Origin: SZUA-545 sp050297855
Lineage (GTDB): Bacteria > Campylobacterota > Campylobacteria > Campylobacterales > SZUA-545
Assembly (NCBI GenBank): GCA_050297855.1
Contig: JBNKTC010000004.1
Coordinates: 1 to 64,000, forward strand
DNA length: 64,000 nucleotides
Direction: 5' to 3'
Shown: positions 1 through 8,690 of the stretch, piece after piece
Layout of the letters: each line of letters begins with the position of its first letter
Numbering within the stretch: position 1 is the first letter of the stretch
Program-made: the position numbers and the translations under genes
The notes under the pieces: model-generated
What the model saw: the letters and a program-made list of their open reading frames with translations, nothing else
Told to the model about the DNA's origin: nothing
Databases searched by the model: none

Positions 1-976
<976 letters not shown>

Positions 977-1094
977 TCCAACTTAGATCTCATTATCTAA
1001 TTGAGGTTGTTAAGACTTCCTTGACTTCTATTTCTGACATTATATTCTCAACTAACACCTGAGAAACAAGCACATACTAACCTATGTCCTTCTT

Positions 1095-1213
1095 TCTCCG
1101 GTGATTATTGAGTGGTGGTCACACCCAGCTCCATTCCGAACCTGGAAGTTAAGCACCACATCGGCGATGATACTCTCCCTTACTGGGACGGAAAAGTAGC
1201 TCGTCGCCGGAGT
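1095..1213 (+). rRNA. rrf: 5S ribosomal RNA
   Basis: A ~119-nt gene about 120 bp behind 23S. Its ends pair (CTCCGG at 1096-1101 with CCGGAG at 1207-1212), and the conserved 5S loop segments CCATTCCGAACCTGGAAGTTAAG are at about 1131-1153. No tRNA lies between 23S and 5S. A T-rich stretch follows at 1213-1227. The ends may be off by a few bases. Confidence 0.95.
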
Positions 1214-1323
1214 TTCTTTCCTTTTTTTACTCACAAAAAACAATTCAACAAAAAAACATTTCAAAATCAAGTGCTACACATCAAATCTATTGCTATAATT
1301 GTTAAAAAAGTATGAGATAGATA

Positions 1324-1683
1324 ATGTTTGATATGAATATGCAATCCGTGGAAGAGTTGCTCTCCTTGGAATTCTACCGTTTTAAACGCTATAAGGTGCC
1401 TATTGCGTTGGCACTTGTCGTAACAAATAACAGAGATTTTTTTGCCATTGCCGAGAAGAAGATCAGAAAGACCGACCTGGTTCAACAGATCGATAAAAAC
1501 CTTTTTGCCATCATATACAGCCATACCGATGCGGAAGGGGCCGGTTTTGCCGTGGATAACATCCTGGCAGATATGGGGGAAGATAGGGATACTATCAACG
1601 TAGCTATCGGCGAAGCCGACTACCATGATGCAAGTGAACACGAGCTAGTGGCACGGGTTTTTGGTCAGTTGCCCCGTTCGTGA
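1324..1683 (+). CDS. degenerate GGDEF-like domain protein
   Basis: 119-residue protein that reads like the core of a diguanylate-cyclase domain but lacks the GGDEF signature. The segment EFYRFKRYKVPIALALV (about 17-33) matches the start of such domains, RKTDLVQQIDKNLFAIIY (about 48-65) sits where R-x-TDL-...-GGDEF-FAI normally lies, and TDAEGA follows. The catalytic loop is replaced by DKN, so cyclase activity is unlikely; a structural or sensory remnant is the simplest reading. A TATAAT with an extended TG lies at 1294-1299, upstream of the ATG. The 3' end overlaps the convergent small membrane gene by 19 bp. Its DNA is more AT-rich than that of neighbouring genes. Confidence 0.6.
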   Translation: MFDMNMQSVEELLSLEFYRFKRYKVPIALALVVTNNRDFFAIAEKKIRKTDLVQQIDKNLFAIIYSHTDAEGAGFAVDNILADMGEDRDTINVAIGEADYHDASEHELVARVFGQLPRS

Positions 1684-1799
1684 GGCTCCTCGTCGTCCCC
1701 CATTTTACGCTTAACAGCCACATAAAGAACCAGAACGAGAAAAACAACCAGAAGAATGGAGAAAACCTCATAGGCGAGGTTATCGATGAAGTCGTTCAT
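1665..1799 (-). CDS. small single-pass membrane protein (44 aa)
   Basis: A 44-residue frame, starting MNDFIDNLAYE, with one strongly hydrophobic helix (about residues 12-32, ILLVVFLVLVLYVAV) and a charged tail rich in Lys, Asp and Glu. A good ribosome-binding site, AAGGAGAAGG, lies directly before the ATG at 1799, which is the main reason to call it. It is transcribed away from recR and its tail overlaps the convergent gene at 1324-1683. Size and topology recall small cytochrome-oxidase accessory subunits such as CcoQ, but no oxidase genes are nearby, so no function is assigned. Confidence 0.6.
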   Translation of the reverse strand: MNDFIDNLAYEVFSILLVVFLVLVLYVAVKRKMGDDEEPHERGN

Positions 1800-1862
1800 G
1801 CCTTCTCCTTTTAATATCCTATTTTTACCACGAATTAATTGTGTGGTAGCTAAACTCACGCT

Positions 1863-2432
1863 ATGAAAAAAGGACTGGACTGCCTCTATAACCTTATCGA
1901 ATCCCTCGAGATGCTGCCGACTATCGGGAAAAAGAGTGCCCGCAATATTGCCCTCTATATGGTTAAGGAAGATAACTTTGCGGCACTGAAGATCGCCCAT
2001 GCCATCGAAGAGGCAGTCTCCACAGTCAAAAGCTGTACGCGCTGCGGCGGACTCAGTGAACACGAACTGTGCGATATCTGTTCGGATGACGGGCGAGACC
2101 ATACGATGCTCTGCCTGGTCAATTCGACCAAAGATATCTTTACTATTGAGGATTCCGGTCACTACCACGGACTCTATTTTGTCTTTGAATCAATAGAAAA
2201 CAGTGATATGGAAAAACTGCATACCATGGTACGTGAGGGTGTCAAAGAGCTGATCTTCGCATTTCCGCCCTCTATCCAGAACGATGCGTTGATTTACTAT
2301 ATCGAAGAGAAACTTGGGGATTGTGACATTACATTCACCAAGATCGCCCAGGGGGTACCCACCGGCGTCAACCTGGAAAACGTCGATTCCCTCTCCCTCT
2401 CCCGTGCCATCGAGTCCCGGGTTAAAATATAA
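1863..2432 (+). CDS. recR: recombination mediator protein RecR
   Basis: 189-residue RecR, which acts with RecO (and RecF) to load RecA on SSB-coated single-stranded DNA. Visible in order: an N-terminal helix-hairpin-helix segment (LEMLPTIGKKSARNIA, about 15-30), a C4 zinc finger (Cys58, Cys61, Cys70, Cys73), and a Toprim domain from about residue 81 containing DIFTIEDSGHYHGLYFVF. Length is slightly under the usual ~195-200 residues. It stands alone between the small leftward membrane gene and rho. Confidence 0.95.
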   Translation: MKKGLDCLYNLIESLEMLPTIGKKSARNIALYMVKEDNFAALKIAHAIEEAVSTVKSCTRCGGLSEHELCDICSDDGRDHTMLCLVNSTKDIFTIEDSGHYHGLYFVFESIENSDMEKLHTMVREGVKELIFAFPPSIQNDALIYYIEEKLGDCDITFTKIAQGVPTGVNLENVDSLSLSRAIESRVKI

Positions 2433-2438
2433 GGCCAT

Positions 2439-2457
2439 ATGCCCCTAAAGGGGGCAT
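2439..2457 (+). terminator. hairpin after recR, weak terminator candidate
   Basis: ATGCCCC (2439-2445) pairs with GGGGCAT (2451-2457) around a 5-nt loop, 7 bases after the recR stop. The next bases are GAATATTGACTTTTT, so the U-tract is displaced and termination may be inefficient. Confidence 0.35.
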
Positions 2458-2462
2458 GAATA

Positions 2463-2491
2463 TTGACTTTTTAGCAAAAAAGATGTAACAT
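2463..2491 (+). promoter_or_regulatory. predicted promoter of rho
   Basis: TTGACT (2463-2468) and TAACAT (2486-2491) are separated by 17 bp in the recR-rho gap. This predicts a transcript starting near 2498 and a leader of about 80 nt before the rho ATG. Only two hexamers support it. Confidence 0.4.
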
Positions 2492-2579
2492 TCAACTGCT
2501 ACAAAAATCCGGCAAACAATCTTTCACTTACGACCACATTCGGGGTAACCCAAATCAATTCAAAATTCAAGAAGGTTCA

Positions 2580-3899
2580 ATGAGCGAAGTTAAAGAAAAT
2601 AACAATCATAATAATAAAAAGCAGCGTACGCACGTACCCGTCAGCGGTTACACGATCGAAGACCTGCAGAAAAAATCCCTTTCCGAACTTCTCACTATCG
2701 GTGATGAACTGGAAATCGAAAACGCCAATGATCTGAAGCGTCAGGAACTGATGTTTGAGATCCTGACTGCCCAGGTGAGCCAGGGCGGCTTTATCCTCTT
2801 TACGGGGATCCTGGAGATCAAACCGGATGGTTACGGATTCCTCCGCGCCCTTGATTCCAATTTCTCCAATACCAAAAACGACGCCTATGTCTCCAATACA
2901 CAGATCAAGCGTTTCGGTCTTCGTACGGGTGATACGGTCACCGGCCAGGTACGTCCTCCCAAAGAGCAGGAGAAGTACTGTGCGGTCCTCAAGATCGAAG
3001 CGATCAACTACCAACCGATCGAAAAATCCAAACAGCGGCCGCTGTTTGACAACCTGACACCGCTATATGCCCAGGAACAGTACAAATTCGAATACGACCC
3101 GATGAAACTGACAGGTAGAATCGTCGATCTTTTTGCCCCGATCGGTAAGGGACAACGGGGTCTGATCGTGGCACCGCCTAGAAGCGGTAAGACCGAGATT
3201 CTCAAGCAACTGGCCCACGGGATCGAAAAAAACCATCCCGATTCCGAACTGATCGTCCTGCTGGTAGACGAACGTCCGGAAGAGGTAACGGATATGCAGC
3301 GCTCCGTTAAGGGTGAAGTGTACAGCTCTACCTTCGATATGCCGGCGTTTAATCACGTCCGTGTCGCGGAACTGGTGATCGAAAAAGCGAAACGGAGCGT
3401 TGAAAACGGTAAGGATGTGGTCGTCCTTCTTGACTCGATCACCCGTCTTGCACGGGCTTACAATACGGTTACCCCTTCAAGCGGTAAAGTCCTCTCCGGG
3501 GGTGTGGATGCCAACGCTCTGCATAAACCGAAACGATTCTTCGGTGCGGCACGTAACATCGAAGACGGCGGAAGCCTGACAATCCTGGCGACAGCACTGG
3601 TCGAGACGGGGTCCAAAATGGATGAAGTCATCTTCGAAGAGTTTAAAGGGACCGGTAATATGGAGCTTGTCCTCAGCCGTGAGATCTCTGACAAACGTGT
3701 CTATCCTGCCGTTAACATCACGAAATCCGGTACGCGTAAAGAGGAGCTTCTCCTCGACCCGGGAACGCTTCAGCGTGCATGGGCGCTTCGCAATATGATG
3801 AGCCAGGCCCAGGACGAGATCAACGAGCTCAAGTTCCTCTACTCCAAAATGCAAAAGACCGAATCAAACGAAAAATTCCTCGCTATGATGAACGAATAG
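2580..3899 (+). CDS. rho: transcription termination factor Rho
   Basis: 439-residue hexameric RNA-dependent ATPase that ends transcription at Rho-dependent sites. The N terminus is polar and Asn/Lys-rich (residues 1-17) before the Rho N-terminal helical domain. The RNA-binding OB fold includes PDGYGFLR (about 82-89). The ATPase domain has the Walker A motif APPRSGKTE (about 198-206), Walker B in VVVLLDSITRLARAYN, and the Q/R-loop region SSGKVLSGGVDANAL. Length is normal for the family. The ATG is preceded by AGAAGG. A perfect hairpin terminator begins inside its stop codon. Confidence 0.97.
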   Translation: MSEVKENNNHNNKKQRTHVPVSGYTIEDLQKKSLSELLTIGDELEIENANDLKRQELMFEILTAQVSQGGFILFTGILEIKPDGYGFLRALDSNFSNTKNDAYVSNTQIKRFGLRTGDTVTGQVRPPKEQEKYCAVLKIEAINYQPIEKSKQRPLFDNLTPLYAQEQYKFEYDPMKLTGRIVDLFAPIGKGQRGLIVAPPRSGKTEILKQLAHGIEKNHPDSELIVLLVDERPEEVTDMQRSVKGEVYSSTFDMPAFNHVRVAELVIEKAKRSVENGKDVVVLLDSITRLARAYNTVTPSSGKVLSGGVDANALHKPKRFFGAARNIEDGGSLTILATALVETGSKMDEVIFEEFKGTGNMELVLSREISDKRVYPAVNITKSGTRKEELLLDPGTLQRAWALRNMMSQAQDEINELKFLYSKMQKTESNEKFLAMMNE

Positions 3900-3922
3900 C
3901 AAAAAGCCTCCGGGCTTTTTGC
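3899..3922 (+). terminator. rho-independent terminator of rho
   Basis: GCAAAAAGCC (3899-3908), loop TCCG, GGCTTTTTGC (3913-3922): a perfect 10-bp stem with the T-run built into its right arm. Confidence 0.8.
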
Positions 3923-4003
3923 AACCTTCCACTTATTCCCGGTATCAGCTTCTTTTGAGATGGCTTGATTATACTTTCCAAAACATTTTCCAGGAGTATC
4001 TCC

Positions 4004-4594
4004 ATGAAACAAAACGGTGTAAAAAAACATATTACCAAGGCATCCTCCTATGCGGCAGTCGGTGGACTGGGTCTTGTGGTCATGGCAGCTTTAAGCGGTT
4101 GTGAACATCGCCAGGAAGCGGACTCCATGCAGGTCCAGGGTCAGGAACAGGGCTATTTTATCGTCATCCAGCAGACGGGTCCTGAGAGCTATAAGATCAT
4201 GGAGCAGTACCCGACACCGGGGACAACCCGGGCGATCCTGAAAAAACAGGACGGGACAGAGCAGCTGCTGAGCGAGGCTGAGCTTAAAGAGTTGTCCGCT
4301 GCGGAAGCTCAGAAGGTAGAGCAGGGGACCTCCCGTCTTACCCGGGAGGAAGAGATGAGCGGCGGTATGAGTCTGGGCGAGGTGATCCTCGCTTCCGCAG
4401 CCGGAGCGATTATCGGCTCCTGGCTTGGGAACAAGCTCTTTAACAACCCCAACTACCAGCAGCGGGCCAAACAGGCCCCGTCATCCTATTCACGTCCGGC
4501 ACAGCAGACACAAAAGAAGGCGGTGCCCCAGCAACGCAAAAGCGGTTTCATGAAAAGCAGCTCTTTCAAACGCTCCTTCGGGTTTGGCGGCTGA
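4004..4594 (+). CDS. UPF0323 family lipoprotein
   Basis: 196-residue exported lipoprotein of the Campylobacterota UPF0323 family; function unknown. The ATG at 4004 follows CAGGAGTATCTCC; an upstream in-frame ATG at 3965 is unlikely because it would bury the signal sequence. The signal peptide ends in a lipobox, ALSGC, at about residues 29-33. A middle part is followed by a glycine/alanine-rich segment (EVILASAAGAIIGSWLGNKLF, about 125-145) and a basic, Ser/Gln-rich tail ending in FGFGG. The stop overlaps the next ATG (TGATG at 4592), so the pair is translationally coupled; the same pairing is known in Campylobacter (as I recall, Cj0371-Cj0372). Confidence 0.85.
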   Translation: MKQNGVKKHITKASSYAAVGGLGLVVMAALSGCEHRQEADSMQVQGQEQGYFIVIQQTGPESYKIMEQYPTPGTTRAILKKQDGTEQLLSEAELKELSAAEAQKVEQGTSRLTREEEMSGGMSLGEVILASAAGAIIGSWLGNKLFNNPNYQQRAKQAPSSYSRPAQQTQKKAVPQQRKSGFMKSSSFKRSFGFGG

Positions 4595-5772
4595 TGGTAT
4601 CGCCTCTCTCTATCAAGCCGGTTTCCAACAGTGTCATGGACGAGATCGGGTTTCACTGGCATACCGACCCCGACGGCAGCGGTTATATCACCAATGAACT
4701 CCTGGAAGTGACTGAGACGGAAGCCGAAGCCTACTATACGGCGGGCATAGAGCTCTACCGGATGTTCAGAGAAGCCGGGGAGCATGTGATCCAAAACAAT
4801 CTTCTGTTTGACATCGGGATCCCTTTTAATATGATCGACATGGTAAAAAAGAGCTGGGAGAACCGTGTCCATTGGCACCTCTATGGGCGCTTCGATCTCG
4901 CCGGTGGGATCGACGAGCAGCCGATCAAACTGATCGAGTTTAACGCCGATACTCCCACCGCCGTATTCGAGACCTCCGTGGTGCAGTGGGCGATGCTCAA
5001 GGCCAACGGTATGGACGAAGACGCCCAGTACAACGACCTCTATGACGGGCTCAAGGAGAACTTCAGACGCCTGATCACCCTGGAGGATGCCCCGGATCTT
5101 TTTGAAGAGCATTATGACGGCTGGAAGATCCTCTTCTCATCGGCACGGGATAATGCAGAAGAGGAGGGGACAGTCCGCTACCTCCAGATGTGTGCAGAGG
5201 AGGCTGGGTTTGCAACCGGGTTCTGTTATCTGGACGAAGTACAGTTTGACGAAGCTGACGGGATCTTTGACCCCTCGGGTGAGAACTATGAGTACTGGTT
5301 TAAGCTCTTCCCGTGGGAAGATATTGCACTGGAAGATGAGCTGCCGCTGATCCTGACCGATATCATGAAAAACCAGAAAGCGATTATCCTCAATCCGGCC
5401 TACACGCTGATGTTTCAGTCTAAAGGTTTTATGAAGATCCTTTATGACCTTTTCCCCGATTCGCCTTATCTGCTTAAGGCGGATTTTAAACCCCTGGAGG
5501 GGCTCAAGCAGGTCGAGAAGAAGTTTTTCGGCCGTGAAGGGGCGAATGTGACGGTTACTGGGGCGGACGGCGAGATTGTTGCCAAAACCGACGGTGAGTA
5601 CGGCAGCCACAACTCCCTCTACCAGGAGTTCGTTGAGCTGCCGAAGAACAGTGCAGGCGAATACTACCAGGCAGGGCTCTTTATCGCCCATGAACCGGTG
5701 GCACTGGCGTTTCGCAAAGGCGGCGTGGTCATGGACAACTACGCCAAGTTCGTAGGGCATCGGTTGGTCTAA
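4594..5772 (+). CDS. glutathionylspermidine synthase-like ATP-grasp protein
   Basis: 392-residue protein of the glutathionylspermidine-synthase/YgiC-YjfC family: an ATP-grasp ligase domain without the amidase half of E. coli Gss. Typical family blocks include FHWHTDPDGSGYI near the N terminus, LIEFNADTPTAVFETSVVQW (about 113-132), NPAYTLMFQSKGFMKIL and GEYGSHNSLYQEF near the C terminus. The real substrate of these stand-alone ligases is not established and need not be glutathionylspermidine. It overlaps the UPF0323 gene by one base and is followed 13 bp later by a small coiled-coil gene, so the three form one unit. Confidence 0.85.
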   Translation: MVSPLSIKPVSNSVMDEIGFHWHTDPDGSGYITNELLEVTETEAEAYYTAGIELYRMFREAGEHVIQNNLLFDIGIPFNMIDMVKKSWENRVHWHLYGRFDLAGGIDEQPIKLIEFNADTPTAVFETSVVQWAMLKANGMDEDAQYNDLYDGLKENFRRLITLEDAPDLFEEHYDGWKILFSSARDNAEEEGTVRYLQMCAEEAGFATGFCYLDEVQFDEADGIFDPSGENYEYWFKLFPWEDIALEDELPLILTDIMKNQKAIILNPAYTLMFQSKGFMKILYDLFPDSPYLLKADFKPLEGLKQVEKKFFGREGANVTVTGADGEIVAKTDGEYGSHNSLYQEFVELPKNSAGEYYQAGLFIAHEPVALAFRKGGVVMDNYAKFVGHRLV

Positions 5773-5785
5773 AAGGAGACGTTAC

Positions 5786-5989
5786 ATGCAGGTACAAGAA
5801 TGTATCGAGGCACGCCTGAGTGTCATTAACGGTGAGGTGATGGCACTGGTGGAGAACCAAAAGCTCTCCCTGACCGAGAAGAACAAGCAGATGAAGCCGC
5901 TGATTGATGAGAAAAAGGTCCTGGAGCAGACACTTGAGGCGCTTCGGGTAATCGAGCAGACCGATTATGCCGGGCGCTGCTCAGGGTGA
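5786..5989 (+). CDS. small coiled-coil protein, unknown function
   Basis: 67-residue acidic/basic helical protein (QKLSLTEKNKQMKPLIDEKKVLEQTLEAL, about 28-56) with heptad-like spacing and no cysteine pair or membrane segment. A strong site, AAAAGGAGACGTTAC, precedes the ATG. It is the last gene of the UPF0323/ATP-grasp unit and is followed by an inverted repeat. I do not recognise it; the coiled coil suggests a partner-binding or dimeric role. Confidence 0.65.
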   Translation: MQVQECIEARLSVINGEVMALVENQKLSLTEKNKQMKPLIDEKKVLEQTLEALRVIEQTDYAGRCSG

Positions 5990-6019
5990 TAACCTTGACA
6001 GGATTCCTATCAAGGTTAT
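5989..6019 (+). terminator. inverted repeat after the ATP-grasp unit
   Basis: ATAACCTTGA (5989-5998) and TCAAGGTTAT (6010-6019) form a perfect 10-bp stem around an 11-nt loop, starting at the last base of the upstream stop. No clean U-tract follows (TGAATTCTTTAT), and its right end overlaps the predicted dnaJ -35, so it might also be an operator. No CIRCE-like sequence is seen. Confidence 0.4.
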
Positions 6020-6047
6020 TGAATTCTTTATCGATATATGATAAAAT
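6019..6047 (+). promoter_or_regulatory. predicted promoter of dnaJ
   Basis: TTGAAT (6019-6024) and TAAAAT (6042-6047) with 17-bp spacing, the latter inside ATATGATAAAAT. It lies 27 bp before the GTG start of dnaJ. Confidence 0.4.
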
Positions 6048-6074
6048 CCGGCAAAAAAATCTGAAGGCGAATAA

Positions 6075-7199
6075 GTGGAAGATTTCGATTATTATGAGAT
6101 CCTTGGGGTCGACAAAAGTGCGACCGCGGATGAATTAAAACGGGCTTACCGAAAAATGGCCATGAAGTATCATCCTGACAAAAACCAGGGCGATGCTGAA
6201 GCCGAACAGATGTTTAAAAAGATCAACGAGGCGTACCAGGTCCTTAGCGATGAAAGTAAGCGGGCAATGTACGACCGCTACGGGAAAGCGGGACTCGAAG
6301 GCGGCGCCGGTATGGGCGGCGGGGCCGGAGGATTCGGCGGGTTCGAGGACTTTGCCGATATTTTTGACTCCTTTTTCGGAGGCGGCGGACGTGGCAGCGG
6401 CAGACGCCAGCCGCGTGAAAACCTCGATATCGCCGTGGAGCTGGAGATCGAGTTCCTCGAAGCGGTGTTCGGTTGCAAGAAAGAGGTCAATTACCGTTAT
6501 GAAAAGCCGTGTGACGCGTGTGACGGTACCGGCTCAAAAAGCGGTGAGCGGGAGACTTGTTCGACCTGCGGCGGGAAAGGACAGATTTTTCAGCGCCAGG
6601 GCTTTATGACATTCTCCCAGACCTGTCCGGCGTGTCACGGTGAAGGGACGGTCATCAAGGATAAGTGTCCAAAATGCCGTGGAACCGGGAAAGAGCAGGT
6701 CGAAGACAGCTTCTCCCTGGATATCCCCGAAGGGATCGACGACGGCAACCGTCTGCGTGTCGCCGGACGCGGGAGCATCGGAAAAAGCGGAAACCGGGGA
6801 GATCTTTATGTGATCATCCGGGTGCATGAAGACGAGGTCTTTGTCCGCCATGAAGATGATATCTATGTGGAAGTACCGATCTTCTTCACACTGGCCGCGC
6901 TGGGCGGCGCGATCACGATCCCGACGCTTCGGGGCGAAAAGGAGATCGAGATCGCACGAAACATCCGCGACAAGGAGCAGATCGTTATCCGAGGCGAAGG
7001 GGTGGCCAATGTTCACTCCGGACGTAAAGGGAATATGATCGTCCAGGTCAAGATCACCTATCCACAGAAGATGACCGACGAGCAGGAGGAGCTTTTAAAG
7101 AAGCTGCATGAGAGTTTCGGACACGATCAGGTCAACGAACCGCACAAAGGGGCGTTCGAAGAGGTTGTGGACAAGATAAAAAGCTGGTTTAAAGACTGA
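6075..7199 (+). CDS. dnaJ: chaperone protein DnaJ
   Basis: 374-residue type I Hsp40 co-chaperone that stimulates DnaK ATPase and delivers unfolded clients. Domains in order: J domain with HPD at 33-35, a Gly/Phe-rich linker (about 75-115), the zinc-binding region with four CxxCxGxG repeats (CDACDGTG, CSTCGGKG, CPACHGEG, CPKCRGTG, about 147-212), and the C-terminal substrate domains. The start is GTG at 6075 after GAAGGCGAATAA. It is not linked to dnaK or grpE here. A perfect palindrome separates it from the convergent gene downstream. Confidence 0.97.
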   Translation: MEDFDYYEILGVDKSATADELKRAYRKMAMKYHPDKNQGDAEAEQMFKKINEAYQVLSDESKRAMYDRYGKAGLEGGAGMGGGAGGFGGFEDFADIFDSFFGGGGRGSGRRQPRENLDIAVELEIEFLEAVFGCKKEVNYRYEKPCDACDGTGSKSGERETCSTCGGKGQIFQRQGFMTFSQTCPACHGEGTVIKDKCPKCRGTGKEQVEDSFSLDIPEGIDDGNRLRVAGRGSIGKSGNRGDLYVIIRVHEDEVFVRHEDDIYVEVPIFFTLAALGGAITIPTLRGEKEIEIARNIRDKEQIVIRGEGVANVHSGRKGNMIVQVKITYPQKMTDEQEELLKKLHESFGHDQVNEPHKGAFEEVVDKIKSWFKD

Positions 7200-7208
7200 C
7201 AGAAAGCC

Positions 7209-7228
7209 CACAGGCCCGCGGGCCTGTG
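7209..7228. terminator. palindrome between convergent genes
   Basis: CACAGGCCCGCGGGCCTGTG (7209-7228) is a perfect 20-bp palindrome between dnaJ and the leftward gene ending at 7247. It could act on both strands; neither side has a strong T-run. Confidence 0.5.
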
Positions 7229-7246
7229 ACGGCTAGAGGGGGATGA

Positions 7247-7945
7247 TTATTCGATAATCGGGATCTCAAGGGTCACGCCGTTTTTGGCAAACGTGCACTT
7301 GATATTGATCCCTTCGGTAATCTCCTGGATATTCTTCTGGAGAGCAGGATCTTTCTGCTCTCCTTTGACGGCAAGTTCAAGCAGCTGGTAGCGTTTTGTA
7401 TTGATCTTGACGGTCTCACCGATCTTCAGCTTAAGGACGGTCGTAATCACATCTGCCGGCTGGAACGAGTCGTAGACTTTGCGCAGCAGTTTCGTAAAGT
7501 CGTTCTGGGAGAGTTTGAACTCCGGGATCGTCGGGTCAAACTCCTTTTTAAAGAGCGTGTCGTTATTGACGCTGGCCAGGGAGATGCAGAGGTCGATCAG
7601 CACGTAGATGTTGCTGCTCTCTTTGGATATCTTGCTGGGTGCAGCGCGTGTCGGCCCCGTCAGCGGATTCTGGTAAAGCTTGATCCCGATCGTCTCCTCG
7701 TCTTCATAGCCGACTGTTATGGCATAAAAGTGGAACTTGTCGTACTCGAGGTTCATAAAGGTGGTCTTGTACCCGAAATCCTGGGGAGCATATGCCAGGG
7801 CCAGGTCGTGGAAGATCTTCTTTTCCGCGTAGCTCAGCAGCAGTTCGGCCGATGTATTGGTGTAGGTCATATCCCCGCTGTTGGAGAAGAGGATAAAAGG
7901 GTTATAATCGTTTTCGATCCACCCTTGGAGATTAGTCATCATCAC
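7247..7945 (-). CDS. degenerate NtrB-like sensor (PAS-like plus kinase remnant)
   Basis: 232-residue soluble protein. The first ~90 residues (WIENDYNPFILFSNSGDMTYTN, then FHFYAITVGYEDEETIGIKL) have the layout of a PAS sensor. Residues ~130-230 resemble the end of a histidine-kinase core: EFDPTIPEFKLSQNDFTKLLRKVYDSF matches the pre-ATPase block that normally precedes the N-box, and the tail NGVTLEIPI matches the final strand of HATPase domains. No phospho-accepting His box, G1 or G2 motif is visible, so autokinase activity is improbable. Its start overlaps the upstream AAA+/Fis gene (7932-8690) by 14 bp, so the two are co-translated. The reading as a decayed NtrB is inference. Confidence 0.55.
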   Translation of the reverse strand: MMMTNLQGWIENDYNPFILFSNSGDMTYTNTSAELLLSYAEKKIFHDLALAYAPQDFGYKTTFMNLEYDKFHFYAITVGYEDEETIGIKLYQNPLTGPTRAAPSKISKESSNIYVLIDLCISLASVNNDTLFKKEFDPTIPEFKLSQNDFTKLLRKVYDSFQPADVITTVLKLKIGETVKINTKRYQLLELAVKGEQKDPALQKNIQEITEGINIKCTFAKNGVTLEIPIIE

Positions 7946-8690
7946 TGCCTACCTTGATATCGAGTTCATTTACTTTCTTGCGAAGCGTATTGCGGTTGAG
8001 ACCCAGCGCATCCGAGAGTTTAAGTTGCGATTTATACCGCTTGAGGCCCATTGTAATGAGCGGCTGTTCATAGAGGTAGAGGAATTCGCGGTAGATATTG
8101 TTCCCCTCCATCCGTTTCTCCAAAAACGCCTCCATCAGTGAGAGGATCTCGTTTTCTGTGATCTCATCCTGCAGAAGCTGGAAGAAGACCGACTTTTTCA
8201 ACGAGTGGCAGTTTTGGGAGATGTCCAGTTTCTGGGGATTGAGTACGATCTCCTCGTCGTACATCAGCACCTCTTTTGCCTGGGCCAGGAACTTCTCCGC
8301 GATGGGGAGGATATCCTCTTCCCGCTCACAAAGGGGCTGCAGCTCGATGGTGATCCCGAAGAACTTGTCGATGATTTTCTCATCGATCTTTTTGCTGCTG
8401 ATCCCGATCACTTTTTTATTGGAGAAGTCCAGGGCCGAGTATTTGGTGATCTTGTCGAAATTCTCGATAATGATCTTGTCGCTGCGCTCGGTCAGGGAGA
8501 GGAGTTCGTCGATATCGGTCGCATCGGCGATGACCCCGTCGTTTTGCATGTACTGGGCCAGCAGCGACTTGCCGCTGCCCGCAGGCCCTGTAATAAAGGC
8601 ATTAATACTGAGGTTCTTAAAGAGTGTAGCGGTCTTCAGGACCTCTTTCGAGGATTTGGAATAGGCGAGGTAGCTGACGTCGTTATGCAT
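7932..8690 (-). CDS. NtrC-like AAA+/Fis-type regulator lacking a receiver domain
   Basis: 252-residue protein with an AAA+-type P-loop (FITGPAGSGKSLLAQYM, about 30-46) and a C-terminal Fis-type helix-turn-helix (SQLKLSDALGLNRNTLRKKVNEL, about 224-246). No N-terminal receiver domain and no GAFTGA loop for contacting sigma-54 are seen, and the AAA+ domain is shorter than usual, so it probably cannot activate sigma-54 polymerase by the standard route. The ATG at 8690 was chosen because upstream frames run into the aminotransferase gene, whose last 8 bp it overlaps. With the next gene it forms a possible decayed NtrC/NtrB pair; binding DNA through the Fis domain still seems likely. Confidence 0.65.
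   Translation of the reverse strand: MHNDVSYLAYSKSSKEVLKTATLFKNLSINAFITGPAGSGKSLLAQYMQNDGVIADATDIDELLSLTERSDKIIIENFDKITKYSALDFSNKKVIGISSKKIDEKIIDKFFGITIELQPLCEREEDILPIAEKFLAQAKEVLMYDEEIVLNPQKLDISQNCHSLKKSVFFQLLQDEITENEILSLMEAFLEKRMEGNNIYREFLYLYEQPLITMGLKRYKSQLKLSDALGLNRNTLRKKVNELDIKVGSDDD

Noticed and set aside
5989..6047. CIRCE (HrcA) operator before dnaJ
   Set aside because: The inverted repeat present does not resemble the CIRCE consensus TTAGCACTC-N9-GAGTGCTAA.
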